Source: Vitellaria paradoxa (taxonomy: Eukaryota; Streptophyta; Magnoliopsida; Ericales; Sapotaceae). Taken from it: DNA of 64,000 nt. Of this stretch, positions 45,963 to 57,580 are shown piece by piece. The notes under the pieces are model-generated. The model searched no databases and was not told where the DNA came from. It saw only the letters and a program-made list of their open reading frames with translations. The stretch spans positions 25,182,358 through 25,246,357 of the forward strand of contig CM034236.1 in assembly GCA_019916065.1 (NCBI GenBank). The letters run 5' to 3'. The position numbers and the translations under genes are program-made. Each line of letters begins with the position of its first letter. The first letter of the stretch is position 1.

Positions 45963-46074
45963 GGGCGCACGAGGGGGACACAGTCGGGCGCCCAAGCCCT
46001 TGGACGCCCAAGATAAAAGTGGCTTAGGTGCCCAAGCCCCTTGGGCGCATGGCTGAGTGTCAGCTTGGGCGCCC
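45963..46074 (+). promoter_or_regulatory. GCGCCC palindrome array 2 of LTR copy C
   Basis: Copies at 45963, 45986, 46002, 46026, 46043 and 46067 (steps 23, 16, 24, 17, 24). Two are perfect. Confidence 0.6.
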
Positions 46075-46684
46075 ACCGAGCCTAGGTCACTTTTCTGACA
46101 TTTTTTAGTTTAGCCTTCTACTTGGGGCATATGGAAGAGTTGGTAACTTGTTTTTACATAAAACTTTTAATTGATTAATTACATGGATTTTAAAAGGGAA
46201 ATGAGCTTTTAAAAGTGATTAAGGAGTATTTAACTTAAGCTTGTGGGATTTAACTTGAAAGGGCAAGTGAATGTCACCTTAAATTGCATATATTGGAAGT
46301 CTACCTTGAAATAAGAGTCTCAATTGGATAAAATTGTGTATGTGGCTTGATGTAAACTAAATGTGGAAGTTTATGAACTTGTGTTTGATTAAGTGAAATG
46401 TTCCTTGACAAAGGGAGCTCATGTTCATAATATTAAAGAATGTTGAATGTTTAATAAGGCTTGATCAATGTTATTGTGTGATGAATTGTGGGATAAACTG
46501 AAATGTGGAAATGTGTTGTGGGAAAGTATATGAGGTTGAATGTGAATCTATGAATGATGAAATGTTATGTGATGAATGATTATTTGTGTGCGGGGGCCGT
46601 GGTGGGGTGCGAAAATAGGAAGGGTTAGAGAGTACCCTCGGGTTAAGAGTCCCGGAACTTGCGCAGGGTTTGGTGTCAATGCCA

Positions 46685-46790
46685 GTGGGTTAGTAGCCCA
46701 CAACATTGTGTGTGTTTTGGCTCCTCGTGGCCCTGGACAGTGATCCTAAACTACGATGTCGGTTTATCATTTTCATTGGGTATTGGCCCA
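46685..46790 (+). other. Conserved double-hairpin block in LTR copy C
   Basis: GTGGG-n7-CCCAC at 46685-46701 and TGGG-n6-CCCA at 46777-46790, within the best-conserved part of this otherwise diverged LTR. Confidence 0.45.
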
Positions 46791-47553
46791 TAAAAGACGA
46801 TAACGTGTATGCACCCATCCCCCAATAACTTATGTGATTATGGTTGTGCAATGTGATGATGAATGGTTGATGATGTGAATACGATTACTTGATTGAGTAT
46901 TGTTCGAATGATAAAATGGTGTTGAAATGTGAATGGAATTGAAGTTTGAATTGCAAAACAAAAACATTAACCAAAATTTAAAATCTTAAACTTTGGCATT
47001 GTTGAATGAACATAAGTTCCCACTTATTTTGACATGGCTATGTTAATGAAATGTTATGAATCTAGAAAGTGTTAAAATGGCTAACCTTACTTGAGACGCA
47101 TTGCATGGTTAGATTGCATACCATATATGTTTGCTTGAGACATCGTGGGCACAAGTGGACCCCTGCTCACGTCCCTACAGATTTTGATGCAGGTACAGGC
47201 GATAACAATCAGGTGGGCTAATGAGGTTGGACTAGGAGGTTATGCATGAGCCCAACCAAGCTTAGCAAAGCTCTTGGTCATCTAGTTTAAATATCTTTTG
47301 GGATTGTAATATTATACACTTCTAAACTTTTCGATTTGGTTGTAATGGCCTTAAGGCCTAAGTTATGTAATTTGGGAATGGTGTATAGAGTATGTGACCC
47401 GGCAATACTCAAGGTTAAACTTATGTTATCCTATTTTATGTCTCGAGCTCACTAGCTTACGTTGCGTTGCTCTGATCATGGGATTGGTTATGTTAATGCA
47501 TGTTGTGTGTGTTTCTCACTCACCCCTCGGGTCACGAGATCTGGGGCGTGACA

Positions 47554-49112
47554 ATTTCTGATACAGATGTAGATTATTGGTAGAAGGCTATGAAAGTTGA
47601 AATGGAGTCTATGTACTCCAATAAAGTCTGCAAACTTGTAGAACCACCTGTCAATATTAAACCTATTGGCTGTAAGTGGGTTTACTAAAGAAAGAGGGGA
47701 TCAGATGGGTCCGTTTAGACCTATAAGGCTAGGCTAGTGGCTAAAGGGTTTACTCAGAAAAAGGGTATCGACTATGCGGAAACTTTTTCGCCAGTTGCTA
47801 TGCTTAAGTCTATTCGTATCCTCTTATCCATTGCAGCCTATCTTGATTATGAGATTTGGCAAATGGATATCAAGACAGCATTTTTGAATGGCCATCTTGA
47901 TGAAGACATCTATATGATGCAACCAGAAGGGTTCATAGCTAAGGGCCAAGAGCATATGGTATGCAAGTTGCATAAGTCTATTTATGGACTTAAGCAAGCA
48001 TCTCGTAGTTAGAACATCTGTTTTGATCAAGCAATCAAATCATTTAGTTTTGATCAAAATCCAAATGAACCTTGTGTGTATAAGAAGTGCAGTGGGAGCA
48101 TGGTGCTTTTTTTAGTCCTATATGTGGATGACATTTTACTCATTAGGAATGATATTGGTATGTTATCCACAGTTAAAATCTAGTTAGCGAAACAGTTTGA
48201 TATGAAGAACTTGGGAGAGGCTAACTACATCCTTGGGATTAAGCTTTTGCGAGATCGTAAGAATAGGATGTTAGGCCTATCTCAGACTACATATATTGAC
48301 AAGATACTAGTCAAGTATGCTATGCATAACTCTAAGAAGGGTATGGTACCTTTTAGGCATGGGGTGCCTTTGTCTAAGAGTCAATGTCCTAAGACACCTT
48401 TAGAAGAGGAGCATATGAAGAAAGTCCCTTATGTTTCGGTGGTAGGGAGTCTCATGTATTCTATGCTATGCTATGTACTAGACCATATATTTGCTTTGCA
48501 GTGGGCATAGTCAGCCGGTATCATTCTAATCCTAGACCAAAACATTGGAGTGCCGTAAAGCATATTCTTAAGTACTTAAGAAGGACTAAAGATTATATGC
48601 TAGTTTATGGGGGTGGAGACCTAATTCCTATTGGATACACTAATTTAGACTTCATGTCAAATAACGATTCTTGAAAATCAACATCTAGTTATGTGTTTAC
48701 CTTTGGTGGAGGAGCTATCAATTGGAGAAGTATTAAGCAACAATGTATTGCTGACTCTGCCACTGAAGATGAGTACATGGCAGCTTCAGAAGCGGCTAGA
48801 GAAGCTGTTTGGCTCAAGAAATTTCTTACGGAACTAGGAGTGGTACCACTGGCTAAGTCTCCTATTACGCTTTATTGCAATAATAGTGGGGTTGTAGCTC
48901 AATCTAAGGAGCCAAGAAACCACAAGGGTAGGAAACACTTAGAAAGAAAGTATCACTTAGTCAGAGACATTGTTCATAGAGGTGACATCATTGTGACAAA
49001 GATTGCATCAGCAGATAATTTAGCCGATCCTTTTACCAAGGCCTTGCCTATAAAGGTTTTTGAGTCTCATGTTGATGGGATGGGGGTTAGATGTAATGGG
49101 TCAATGACTTAA
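47554..49112 (+). pseudogene. Copia reverse transcriptase and RNase H, with stops and one frameshift
   Basis: RT motifs: [42 protein letters not shown], and LYVDDILL near 48120. Several TAG or TAA stops fall at ~47579-48183. A frameshift coincides with a tandem CTATG triplication at 48461-48475. RNase H follows (~48690-49060, ATEDEYMAASEA, LADPFTKALP). The last copia domain ends at 49112, 15 bp before the 3' LTR. Confidence 0.9.
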
Positions 49113-49127
49113 CTGCAAGTGGGAGTT
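49113..49127 (+). promoter_or_regulatory. Polypurine tract of the copia element
   Basis: GCAAGTGGGAGTTT just before the LTR start, the usual 'AAGTGGGAG' copia form. Confidence 0.85.
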
Positions 49128-50403
49128 TGTTGGGATGTATGCCCTAAAATCATATATTAAATGATTTGATTTTATTTTATCAAAGAATTATTATTTAGTT
49201 TATCTAAAGTTTCTTTATTATTTATGGATGCATATATTTCATGTGATGAATGTAATCCTTGATTGATTAATGAACTTGATTCATGTGCATGAAAGTGTTT
49301 CATACGCAGGAGATATGAATCTAAGTATTAATCAATCGAGATTTGTTCACAGTCAGTGTTGAGATGGGGACATTTCAACTGAAAGATTGTAACATTTTAG
49401 ATTTTTATATGATAGAATGATTTATCTCAATCATTAGAGTAGTGGACTTTGAATCTAAAGTATTGGTGTCAAAGACACTAAACAAGACAATGATAAGAAA
49501 CACATCTAAGCTATGCTATCCGCATTGATGTATTTCTTATGTTCACTCTAAGCAATTGATCTAAATCCTGAGATAGTGATGGACACTATTTTATGTAATG
49601 ATGACTTTAATTCATTAGGAGTAAGGCTGATAATCATTAGGCCAACACCTCAGTGTTTTGGGAAATCATTACATAAAACTAGGGAACATACACTATCAAG
49701 AAGGAATCTACAATCTCATTTGAGATAGGATATTATCCATATTAAAAATAGTAACTAATCATTAAAACCGGATCCGGTCGTCTTAATAATATGTTATTAA
49801 GATGATGACCAACACAAAATGATTAGAATAATAGTTCTTAGAATATGGAAGGAGGTATCAATTAGAATTGGATAGCTTCTTAATTCTAATTGTCTCAATA
49901 TCTGGTGGAGGGGCTCAATTGTAGAACTAAAGAATGAATAAGGTGTTTTGTGAAATTATTTCTATAAACTAGGGTTGGAGTTTAATTATACCTTTTTAGT
50001 GGAGCAAGGTATAATTATTAGGGAATGTATTCATAATTATGAGATAATTATGGGTAATTTCCTAATTAGCCAACTTAAGTTTATTTGCACCTAAGTCCTC
50101 TGCTCTTTCCTATATAAAGGATCAGTCTGTTAGGTTGCCCACACAACCCTAGACATCAAAAAACCCTAAGAAGATCCTAATAGGAGAAAGAGCGAAAAAC
50201 CCAAGTGTCTTAACTGTCAGAAAAAGAAAGGTTCAAGAAACCAAGATCAAATCAAGAAATAACAAAAAATTAGTTTTGTTTATTAATTTAATTTCGCTTT
50301 TGTATTTTGAATACAATTATATAAAGAAGTTTATAATTTTTCATGCATGATCGATCCAAAATTTTTTTTTAAAACCTATTCTGCTGCGTTCTTGATTCTA
50401 ACA
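49128..50403 (+). repeat. 3' LTR of the copia element
   Basis: 1276 bp, TGTTGGGATG..ATTCTAACA, with no insertion. It serves as the reference for the 5' LTR deletion. Confidence 0.93.
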
Positions 50404-51724
50404 GGCTCTTCCTAGAAGTCATTGCTTGAATTAGTTCTCACAATACTCCACAAACGCCCACTCAAAATCCCAAATTACTTTAACTTGAATTAGTTCAAAA
50501 CTTTAATCAAACATCTGGTGTGCAACTTATAACTCCAAACTTCGTGGAACCACTTGTTTAGGTCCCTACAACACCCGATCTTCCAATGGTACTCAAATTA
50601 GACAATTGAACTCACAAATCAACTCAATATTCTAGATAAATCCACTTCCATCTTTAGCTCAGCTTCAAGTTCTTAAACACTAGGTTTAACCTTTTAGTAA
50701 ACTGTCATAATCTGAGTGATGGAAAAAATGATGAAATGGATGAGATTACCATTAATTTAAAGCAGCAAAACTAGAATTTAGGTTGGTGAAATCTGGCATT
50801 TTGGTTTGAGTTGATTCCATCATAATGTTTAGACAATTGAAAGATCAAGATTGAGCCAGAATTTAGGCCCCATTTGGCACACTAAAATCAACCAAAACTC
50901 ACCAACTTTAACTAATTTTTTGTGCTTTCTTCCAATCAAATTTCACCATAGATCATCTTTACATCAAATCTTTGTACTTTTATTATACTTTTTACCCAAC
51001 TTTTTCAACCAAACAAGGCCTTAGTTTATAACAGCAAAAAGTGCTGACTTGAGGCATTGAACAATCTGAATAGCTATCCGAATGGTTGGTTTGCTCAGGG
51101 ACCTTTAGAACGAACGTCTGCAAGTTAAAGACTTTCTAGATAACCATCCAAATGGTCTTTCTACACTTAGGTTGTTTCAAAAAGTCCTTCAGTACAAGGC
51201 ACTTAAGTTTGAATGAAATAAGTTGTTCACCAAGACTTGCTACTTAAAAAACAAATATAAACACTACCTAAATTTTGTTCAATTAACACAAAATTGCTCA
51301 TTTTTTTCAAAACTTTCAATTTTTTTAACAATTCAAAACACACCACATTACACTTAACAATATCATGCACACAATTAATCAATTAATCCTCAAAAATGAA
51401 GTCAACCAAAGGTTTCCTCCTACCAACTTAAATCATTCATTGTCCTTAATGAAAATAATAAATCAATGAAGTTCAAAAGAGTAATAAGAAGGAGTTACCT
51501 CAATGAGTTGAACAATCATCCAATTTTCCTGAAATTTGTGACATAATACACTAAAGCAATGTTTGTTAGTATGAAATCCCCATTTTTTATTTTATCTTAT
51601 GAATAGATCAACTACAATTTAAGGGTGAGAAATAAGAGTATAACACACTAACAATTTATTTCATATAAAAAGAAAACGAGACACAACTAACACCTACTTT
51701 TATTCAAAGTCATTCTCAAATATA
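50404..51724 (-). other. Decayed Athila-type element: spacer between pol and third ORF
   Basis: 1.3 kb, AT-rich with no coding signal. It lies between a minus-strand pol remnant (51725-54240) and, across the copia element, the third-ORF remnant (13090-14120). The position matches the 1-kb spacer of the full-length Athila element. Confidence 0.55.
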
Positions 51725-54240
51725 CCCAATCAAAGGAAGGTGGATCCTCAAGATCCCAAAATTCCACCTCGACCACAAAGTTCTCATAATATGGTTTCAA
51801 ACGGTGGGCATTTAGCTTCAACACTTGCCCATTGGATGGGTCCTTTATCTCACAAGCTCCAAACTCTGAAATAAACTTGATTACATATGGTGCAATCTAA
51901 CCAGACTTCAGTTTTTCTAGGAAACAAATGCAATTTCGAATCATACAAAAGAACCTTTTAATTGACCTATAAGAATTTCTTCTTAATGTATCTGTTATGC
52001 AATTTCTTCATCTTAATCTTTAAGACTCTAGCATTCTCATAAGCATCCTCTCTAATCTCCTCTGACTCATTAAGTTGAAGCTCTGTATTCAAGCCCACCT
52101 TATCTATACTCTAATTAACTTGGCATATGGCCCAATATGCTTGGTGTTCCATCTCAGTTGGGAGATGACATACCTTTCCATAAACCAATCTATAGGGGGA
52201 CTTCCCTAAAATGGTCTTATATGGTGTCCTATAAGCCCAAAGTGCATCTACCAATCTAAGAGACTAGTTGTTCCTATCAGGGTTTAAGTTTTCTTAATTG
52301 TACCCTTCATCTCCCAATTAGCCAATCTAGCTTGACCACTTGTCTGTGGGTGGCAAGCAGTCCCAACCTCATATAAGATTCCATACTTTCTTATCAAAAC
52401 ACAGACCGGTCTATTGCAAAAATGAGTACCACCATCACTAATTACAACTTAGGGCATTTTAAAATGAGAGAATATGTTCTCTTTCAAAAATTTTACCACC
52501 ACCTTGTGGTCATTTGTTCTTGTCGAGATTGCCTCAACGCACTTTGACATAAAATCAATTGCTACCAAGATGAACTCATGTCCAAAAGAACTAGGGAAAG
52601 GCCCCATGAAATCTACTCCCTGACAATCAAAAATCTCCAGAATAAAAATAAGATAGAGGGCATCACGTTATGTCTAGTAAGGCTCCCTAGCCATTGACAT
52701 CAGTCACAGGCCATAAAAATGTGAACATGTCCTTAAACATACTCGGCCAGTACAAACCACGTTAGAGAATCTTTGTAACGATCTTTCTCACTGAGAAATA
52801 ACTGCCACAAGTAATGGTAGGAAGATATAACACTATGAGTCTTATGATCCAGGATGCACTGTCTAATCACTTGATTAGAGTAGTACTTAAACAAATATGG
52901 TTCATTCCAGAAGAAGGTCTTGACATCCCTAAAAACTTCTTTCTTTCAATTAAAGTCTAGTAATTGGGAATCATCCCAATGGCTAGGTAATTGGCAATGT
53001 CCACATACCAAGGGTTACTACTCTAGGGCTCAACACCAACCAGAAAAATTTTCTTATCAGGGAATTGGTCATCTATAAGGGAGTCAAACTTTGCAAGCTC
53101 TCCTGCATAGGCAATCAAGACAAATGATCTGCCATTGCATTCTCAACTTCTTTTTTATCTCTTATCTTTAAGTCAAATTACGATAAGAGGTAAATTTAGT
53201 GGATCAAATGTGGCTTAGCATCATATTTCTTTAACAAGCATTTTAAAGCTACATGATCTGTACACTATCTGAGACCCTACTAAATACAACCTAAACTTAT
53301 CCAAGGCAAAGACCACTACTAGCAATTCTTTTTATGTGGTAGAGTAATTCAATTGTGCTTCATTTAAAGTTTTACTAGTATAATAAATCACATGTGGCCA
53401 CTTGTCAACTCTCTGACCCAACACAGAACCCATAGCAAAATCACTAGTGTCACGCATCAACTCAAATGGTAAGGACAAGTTTGGAGACTACATAATGAAG
53501 CTAATGTGACACTGCTTTTCAGCCTCTCAGAAGCCTCTTAACACTGCGAGGTCCATTCAAACAGGACATCCTAAACAAGAAGATTCGTCAAAGTTTTAGC
53601 TATGGTGCTAAAAGCTTAATAAATCTTTGGTAGAAGCAGGCATGGCTCAAAAAAGATTAGATATATTTGACATACCTAGGGGTTGGTAACTTCTGTATAG
53701 TCTCAATCTTAGCCTATCCACCTCTATACCCCTAGATGATACCACATGTCCTAGCACAATGCCCTGTGTCACCATGAAGTGATATATTTCCCTATTCAAC
53801 ACTTAACATTTTTCTTGACAGTTGATGAGAACCTTTTCTAAATTTTCTAAACAAAGCTCAAAATTGTCACCATAAACACAGAAACCGTCCATAAAGGCCT
53901 TTAAAAATGCCTCGACCATATCACTAAAAATGATTATCATGCACCTCTAGAACGTGGCAAAGGTATTGCATACCCTGAAAGGTACACTTCTATAAGCAAT
54001 CTTATCCTGGTCAATAAAGGCGATCTCAATCTGATTATACCCAGAGTATCCATCTAAGAAGCAATAATAAAGTCATCCTACTACCTTTTCTAAGACCTGA
54101 TCCAAAAATAGTAAGAGGAAATGGTTCTTCTTAGTCATAACGTTGAGCTTTCTATAATCGATACACATGTACCACCCAGTTTGAATCCCAGTGGGCACTA
54201 ACTCACCACTGTCATTCTTCACCATCATAACTCACCAGTA
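51725..54240 (-). pseudogene. Decayed Athila-type pol (RT, RNase H, integrase)
   Basis: Minus-strand remnant full of stops and shifts but clearly colinear with 34950-37294. RT: RCMIIIFSDMVEAFLKAFMDG near 53870-53950, with the active-site DD changed to DG. Then VTQGIVLGHVVSSRGIEVD and RNase H (SVLGQRVDKWPHVIYYTSK, ~53390). Integrase: VISDGGTHFCNRPVCVL and ACHPQTSGQA (~52330-52450). The end near 51725-51830 matches HRLKPYYENF. It starts abruptly at 54240, where an unrelated LTR end is joined. Confidence 0.85.
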
Positions 54241-54602
54241 CCGGACTAGGTTAAAACCAAGTATTTTCATTAATCCGAGTGTTTAAGCAATTCACGTATT
54301 TGGTTAAGTGTTTGAATTGATTACTCCTTTAGTGTGTCATTTTTAGTTTAAGTGTATTTCTTTTAAATTTTCAAGTTGTTTTTCCTAACTATTTTCCAAT
54401 CAAATTTTCAATTACTTATTTGAAAACCCCAAAAAGATTTTCATCTTTTCTCTTTAAAACTTTTGCGAGTGCTTTCAAAATCAAGTTTTTCAACATTTAG
54501 GCACCCCCTTGTTCCCTGTGGAGATGACCTAGGACTCACCTAGAATAGACACAACCGACCTCTTGCACTTGAGAGAACCCGAGAGAATTTTGAGATCGGT
54601 CA
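54241..54602 (+). repeat. Athila LTR 3' fragment
   Basis: Matches 43202-43563 of the Athila 3' LTR up to the terminal GATCGGTCA. It begins abruptly at 'CCGGACTAGG', joined to the decayed pol at a shared TA. The intact LTR end lies inside the Tekay LTR that follows. Confidence 0.9.
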
Positions 54603-55297
54603 GCCATTACAACCAAATTGAAAGAGTTCATAAATGTACAACGTTACAATTCCCAAAAGAAATTTAAACTAGATGACCAAGAGCTTTGATAAGCTTGGTA
54701 GGGCTCATGCATAACCTCCTAGTTCCAACACATCAACCCACTTGATTGTTATTGCTTGTACCTGCATCAAAGTCTATAGGGAAGTGAGCACAGGTCCACT
54801 TGTGCCCACAAGTCTCAAATAAACATATATGATATGTATTCCACACATGCAAGTATTTTATGATGTATCTAGTTACCACCTATACTCTAGAATCAAAATC
54901 ATTCATTGACATCACCATTTTAGACTATGTACCTTTATACACAACAATATTGTGAAAAGAAATTCAATTCCAACCAATACTTAATCTTTAGATTCTCATT
55001 GTTAAGTCTCAAATCATATTTCAATTCACTTTTTAATGTTTAATCAAAATTGATCACATATCCATATTTACAATACCTATTGACACTTAATGACATCACA
55101 ATATGGCATCCAATTCCAAACAATCTCCATTATTGAATGTCCTAATATTACATCTAGTCACATTCCCAACCATATTATCACAAATTCAACATTTAATCAT
55201 GCACTCACATCCATATTATCACATTCCAATAATCCATCACACAACCATAGTCACACAATTCATCGGGGGTTTGGTGTATACACAACACCGTCTTTTA

Positions 55298-55404
55298 TGG
55301 GTCCAGACCCAACGGAAACGGCAAACCAAACACCATCGTTTAGGATCACAATCCAAGGTCACGAGTAACCCATAAACTCACAATGTTGTGGGCTACTAAC
55401 CCAC
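55298..55404 (-). other. Conserved double-hairpin block in LTR copy E
   Basis: Both inverted repeats are present (55388-55404 and 55298-55311); the second is a perfect 6-bp stem as in copy B. Confidence 0.45.
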
Positions 55405-56018
55405 TGGCATTGACACCAAACCCTGCGCAGGTTTCGAGACTCTCAACCCAAGGGTACTCTCAAACCCTTCCTGTTTACCACACCCCACCACGGCCCCCGT
55501 CACACAAGCAATCATTCATCATATCACATCTCATCATTCACAAGTCCACATTCAACATCATATACTTTTCCAACACATGAATTCACATTCTGGTTCATTC
55601 CAGGATTCATTGCATAACAACAATTAGTAAGCATCATTGAACATTTAACATCTTTCATTGTTATGAACATGAGCTCCCCTTTGCCAAATCACAATTCATT
55701 AATGCAATCACAAGTTCATACACTTTAACATTTAGTTTACATTAAGGCATATTCACAATTCTACTTGATTAAAACCCTTATCTCAAAGTAGGCTTCCAAT
55801 TCATTTCATTCATGGTAGCAAGCATTCCCCTTTACAAGCTTAATCCCATAGGTTTAAGATAATCAACCTTTAATCACTTTTAAGAGCTCATTCCCATTTT
55901 AAAATCCAGACAATTAATCAAATAAAAGTCTCACATACAAACACATGCCTAACCCCTTCATAATCCTAAGGTAGGAAGTCAAGTTAAGAAAAATCAGAAA
56001 AAGTGTTCTGGTCTCTAT

Positions 56019-56130
56019 GGGCGCCCCTCCTAAAGTTCGTGGGCGCCTTTGAGGGGGCATGGGCACCCCACCTAAGAGCATGGGCGCCCCTAAGGGGTCA
56101 TGGGCGCCCCACCTAAGAGCATGGGCGCCC
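56019..56130 (-). promoter_or_regulatory. GGGCGCCC palindrome array 2 of LTR copy E
   Basis: Copies at 56019, 56041, 56061, 56082, 56102 and 56123 (steps 22, 20, 21, 20, 21). Four are perfect. Confidence 0.65.
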
Positions 56131-56724
56131 CTCTGTTGCCCAGAAGGTCACTTTGCTCCGGTTTAAGCTTTAAGCCATGCTTTTAGGTTCCAAACTTTAC
56201 CCAATCCAATATCTAACCTAATACCTTAATTTCTTGGGTTGTCTAGGACCTAGACGACTCCAAAAAGTCCATCAAAACAAATTTTAATCCATCCATTTCT
56301 TCAATACAAAAATCTTGGTCCAACCTTTACACATATAAACACACAACCATTCATCCACACAATCTCCACTTCCAAGGGTTCCAAATCTTAAATAAATTTC
56401 ATAGAAGTGTTACTAGCTCAAATACATCTCATATATGTTAAAATGAGACTAGAAATCCCTACCTTGAGTGGTAAAAAGATAGATCAACAAAGGGGTGTCT
56501 TGAGCTTCCAAACCCTCAAACTTTGATGAGGTCAATCTCTTCCCTCCTTGATCAAAACTAAAAATGAACAACATAGGAAGGTTTCTTAAAGTCTTAATTT
56601 CAATCTTGTAAAAGGAATTTGAATTCCATGAAAGTTTGGAAAACCTACCTTTGAAATCCTCAACCGGTGGTCTTCTTCTTCTCCTTTGCTCTTCTCTTGC
56701 TCTTCTTTTGCTTCCCTAGCCGAT

Positions 56725-56774
56725 TCTCTCTCTCTCTCTCTTGCCTCAAATCCATCTAATATATATATATATAT
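56725..56774 (-). promoter_or_regulatory. (TA)n / (GA)n core promoter of LTR copy E
   Basis: AT repeat at 56759-56774 and TC repeat at 56725-56741; on the minus strand this is TA then GA. Confidence 0.6.
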
Positions 56775-56905
56775 ATCAATATTTTTTAATCCCCAAACAG
56801 TAATTCTCAGGTCTCCCCTCACCCCTAGCTAGTATAGGTGCCCATAGGGTTAAGTCTCGGCCTTCCAACCAAAGAACACCCTTTTGCTGATTTTCTGCAC
56901 AAGTG

Positions 56906-56974
56906 GGGTGCTCATCATGGACCATGGGCACCCATCCTAGACCCATGGGTGCCCCTCCTCTACCTTAGGCACCC
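56906..56974 (-). promoter_or_regulatory. GGGCGCCC palindrome array 1 of LTR copy E
   Basis: Copies at 56906, 56926, 56947 and 56967 (steps 20, 21, 20). All have lost the central CpG: GGGTGCTC, GGGCACCC, GGGTGCCC, AGGCACCC. Confidence 0.6.
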
Positions 56975-57148
56975 CTCTGCATGCCCCCGAGTCAAAATGT
57001 TGACTTTTGAGCCATTTTACCCAATTCTTCCAAAATTCACACTCCCAAGTCATCTTTAATGACTAAACTTACTTAATTAACATCCTAACATGCCCAAAAC
57101 ATGTTAAAACCATCAAATTATATTAACATGAAAATTTGGGGTATTACA

Positions 57149-57580
57149 TGGAAAGTGTCCTCTTATGTGCAAGCTAAAAATTGCTAGATGAAGGTCCTTG
57201 AAATTTGTGTTGGGGAGGATTGGGATTGTATTGATGAGAAAAAGGTGCTGACACTATAGTTATTCTTCCGAAACAGATTGGGGTGATTTCTCATCCAAGG
57301 GTTGTACTAATTAGGATGGGACAATTTGACTTATGCTGGACCTTAAGGTGCTCTTTCGTAAGTGTGGGATGTGTTGGTGTTGGAGGTTTGTCCATACAAG
57401 ACTTCTTTAAAGGCCAGTATCGTGGGACGCTCCTCAATGCTACGACCACTCAGCTCACACACAACACATCTAGACTCTTTATTACTAATTGAATTGACTT
57501 ATTTCATTTTTAGAGACTCTACTTTCTTAGTAGCCTAGCACTTAAGTCATCGGTCTCATTCAATCGCAGCTTCCTACTTG
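57149..57580. other. Unassigned stretch
   Basis: About 430 bp between the Tekay LTR and the decayed gag. No recognisable coding or structural motif. It may be the C-terminal gag/protease part of the decayed Athila element, decayed beyond recognition by eye. Confidence 0.3.

Larger units (their letters stand above)
44912..47553 (+). mobile_element. Solo LTR, diverged Tekay-type (copy C)
   Basis: 2642 bp, TGTAATACCC..GGGGCGTGACA. Flanks are ATTTT (44907-44911) and ATTTC (47554-47558), a TSD with one mismatch. It interrupts the copia pol between integrase and RT. It shares ends, core promoter and hairpin block with copies A and B but is diverged in the palindrome regions. Confidence 0.9.
14138..50403 (+). 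mobile_element. Ty1/copia element carrying four nested insertions
   Basis: Outer LTRs (14138-16431 and 49128-50403) share ends TGTTGGGATG and ATTCTAACA. A Met PBS follows the 5' LTR and a purine tract precedes the 3' LTR. Domains in order: gag, protease, integrase, reverse transcriptase, RNase H, the Ty1/copia order. With the nested elements removed it would be about 7.8 kb. It inserted between the pol and third ORF of a decayed minus-strand Athila element. No clear 5-bp TSD is visible (AGTTT left, GGCTC right), so one flank has probably changed. All coding parts contain nonsense codons, so it is dead. Confidence 0.9.
54603..57148 (-). mobile_element. Truncated Tekay-type LTR (copy E)
   Basis: The minus strand starts TGTAATACCCC at 57148 and follows LTR copy B to a point ~206 bp short of its end. 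The missing end is replaced by the Athila LTR fragment. No TSD survives. Confidence 0.9.

Noticed and set aside
14138..50403. A clean TSD for the copia element
   Set aside because: The flanks AGTTT and GGCTC do not match. Both sides contain a GCTC..CTTAG/CCTAG-like stretch, but that is not enough to call a duplication.
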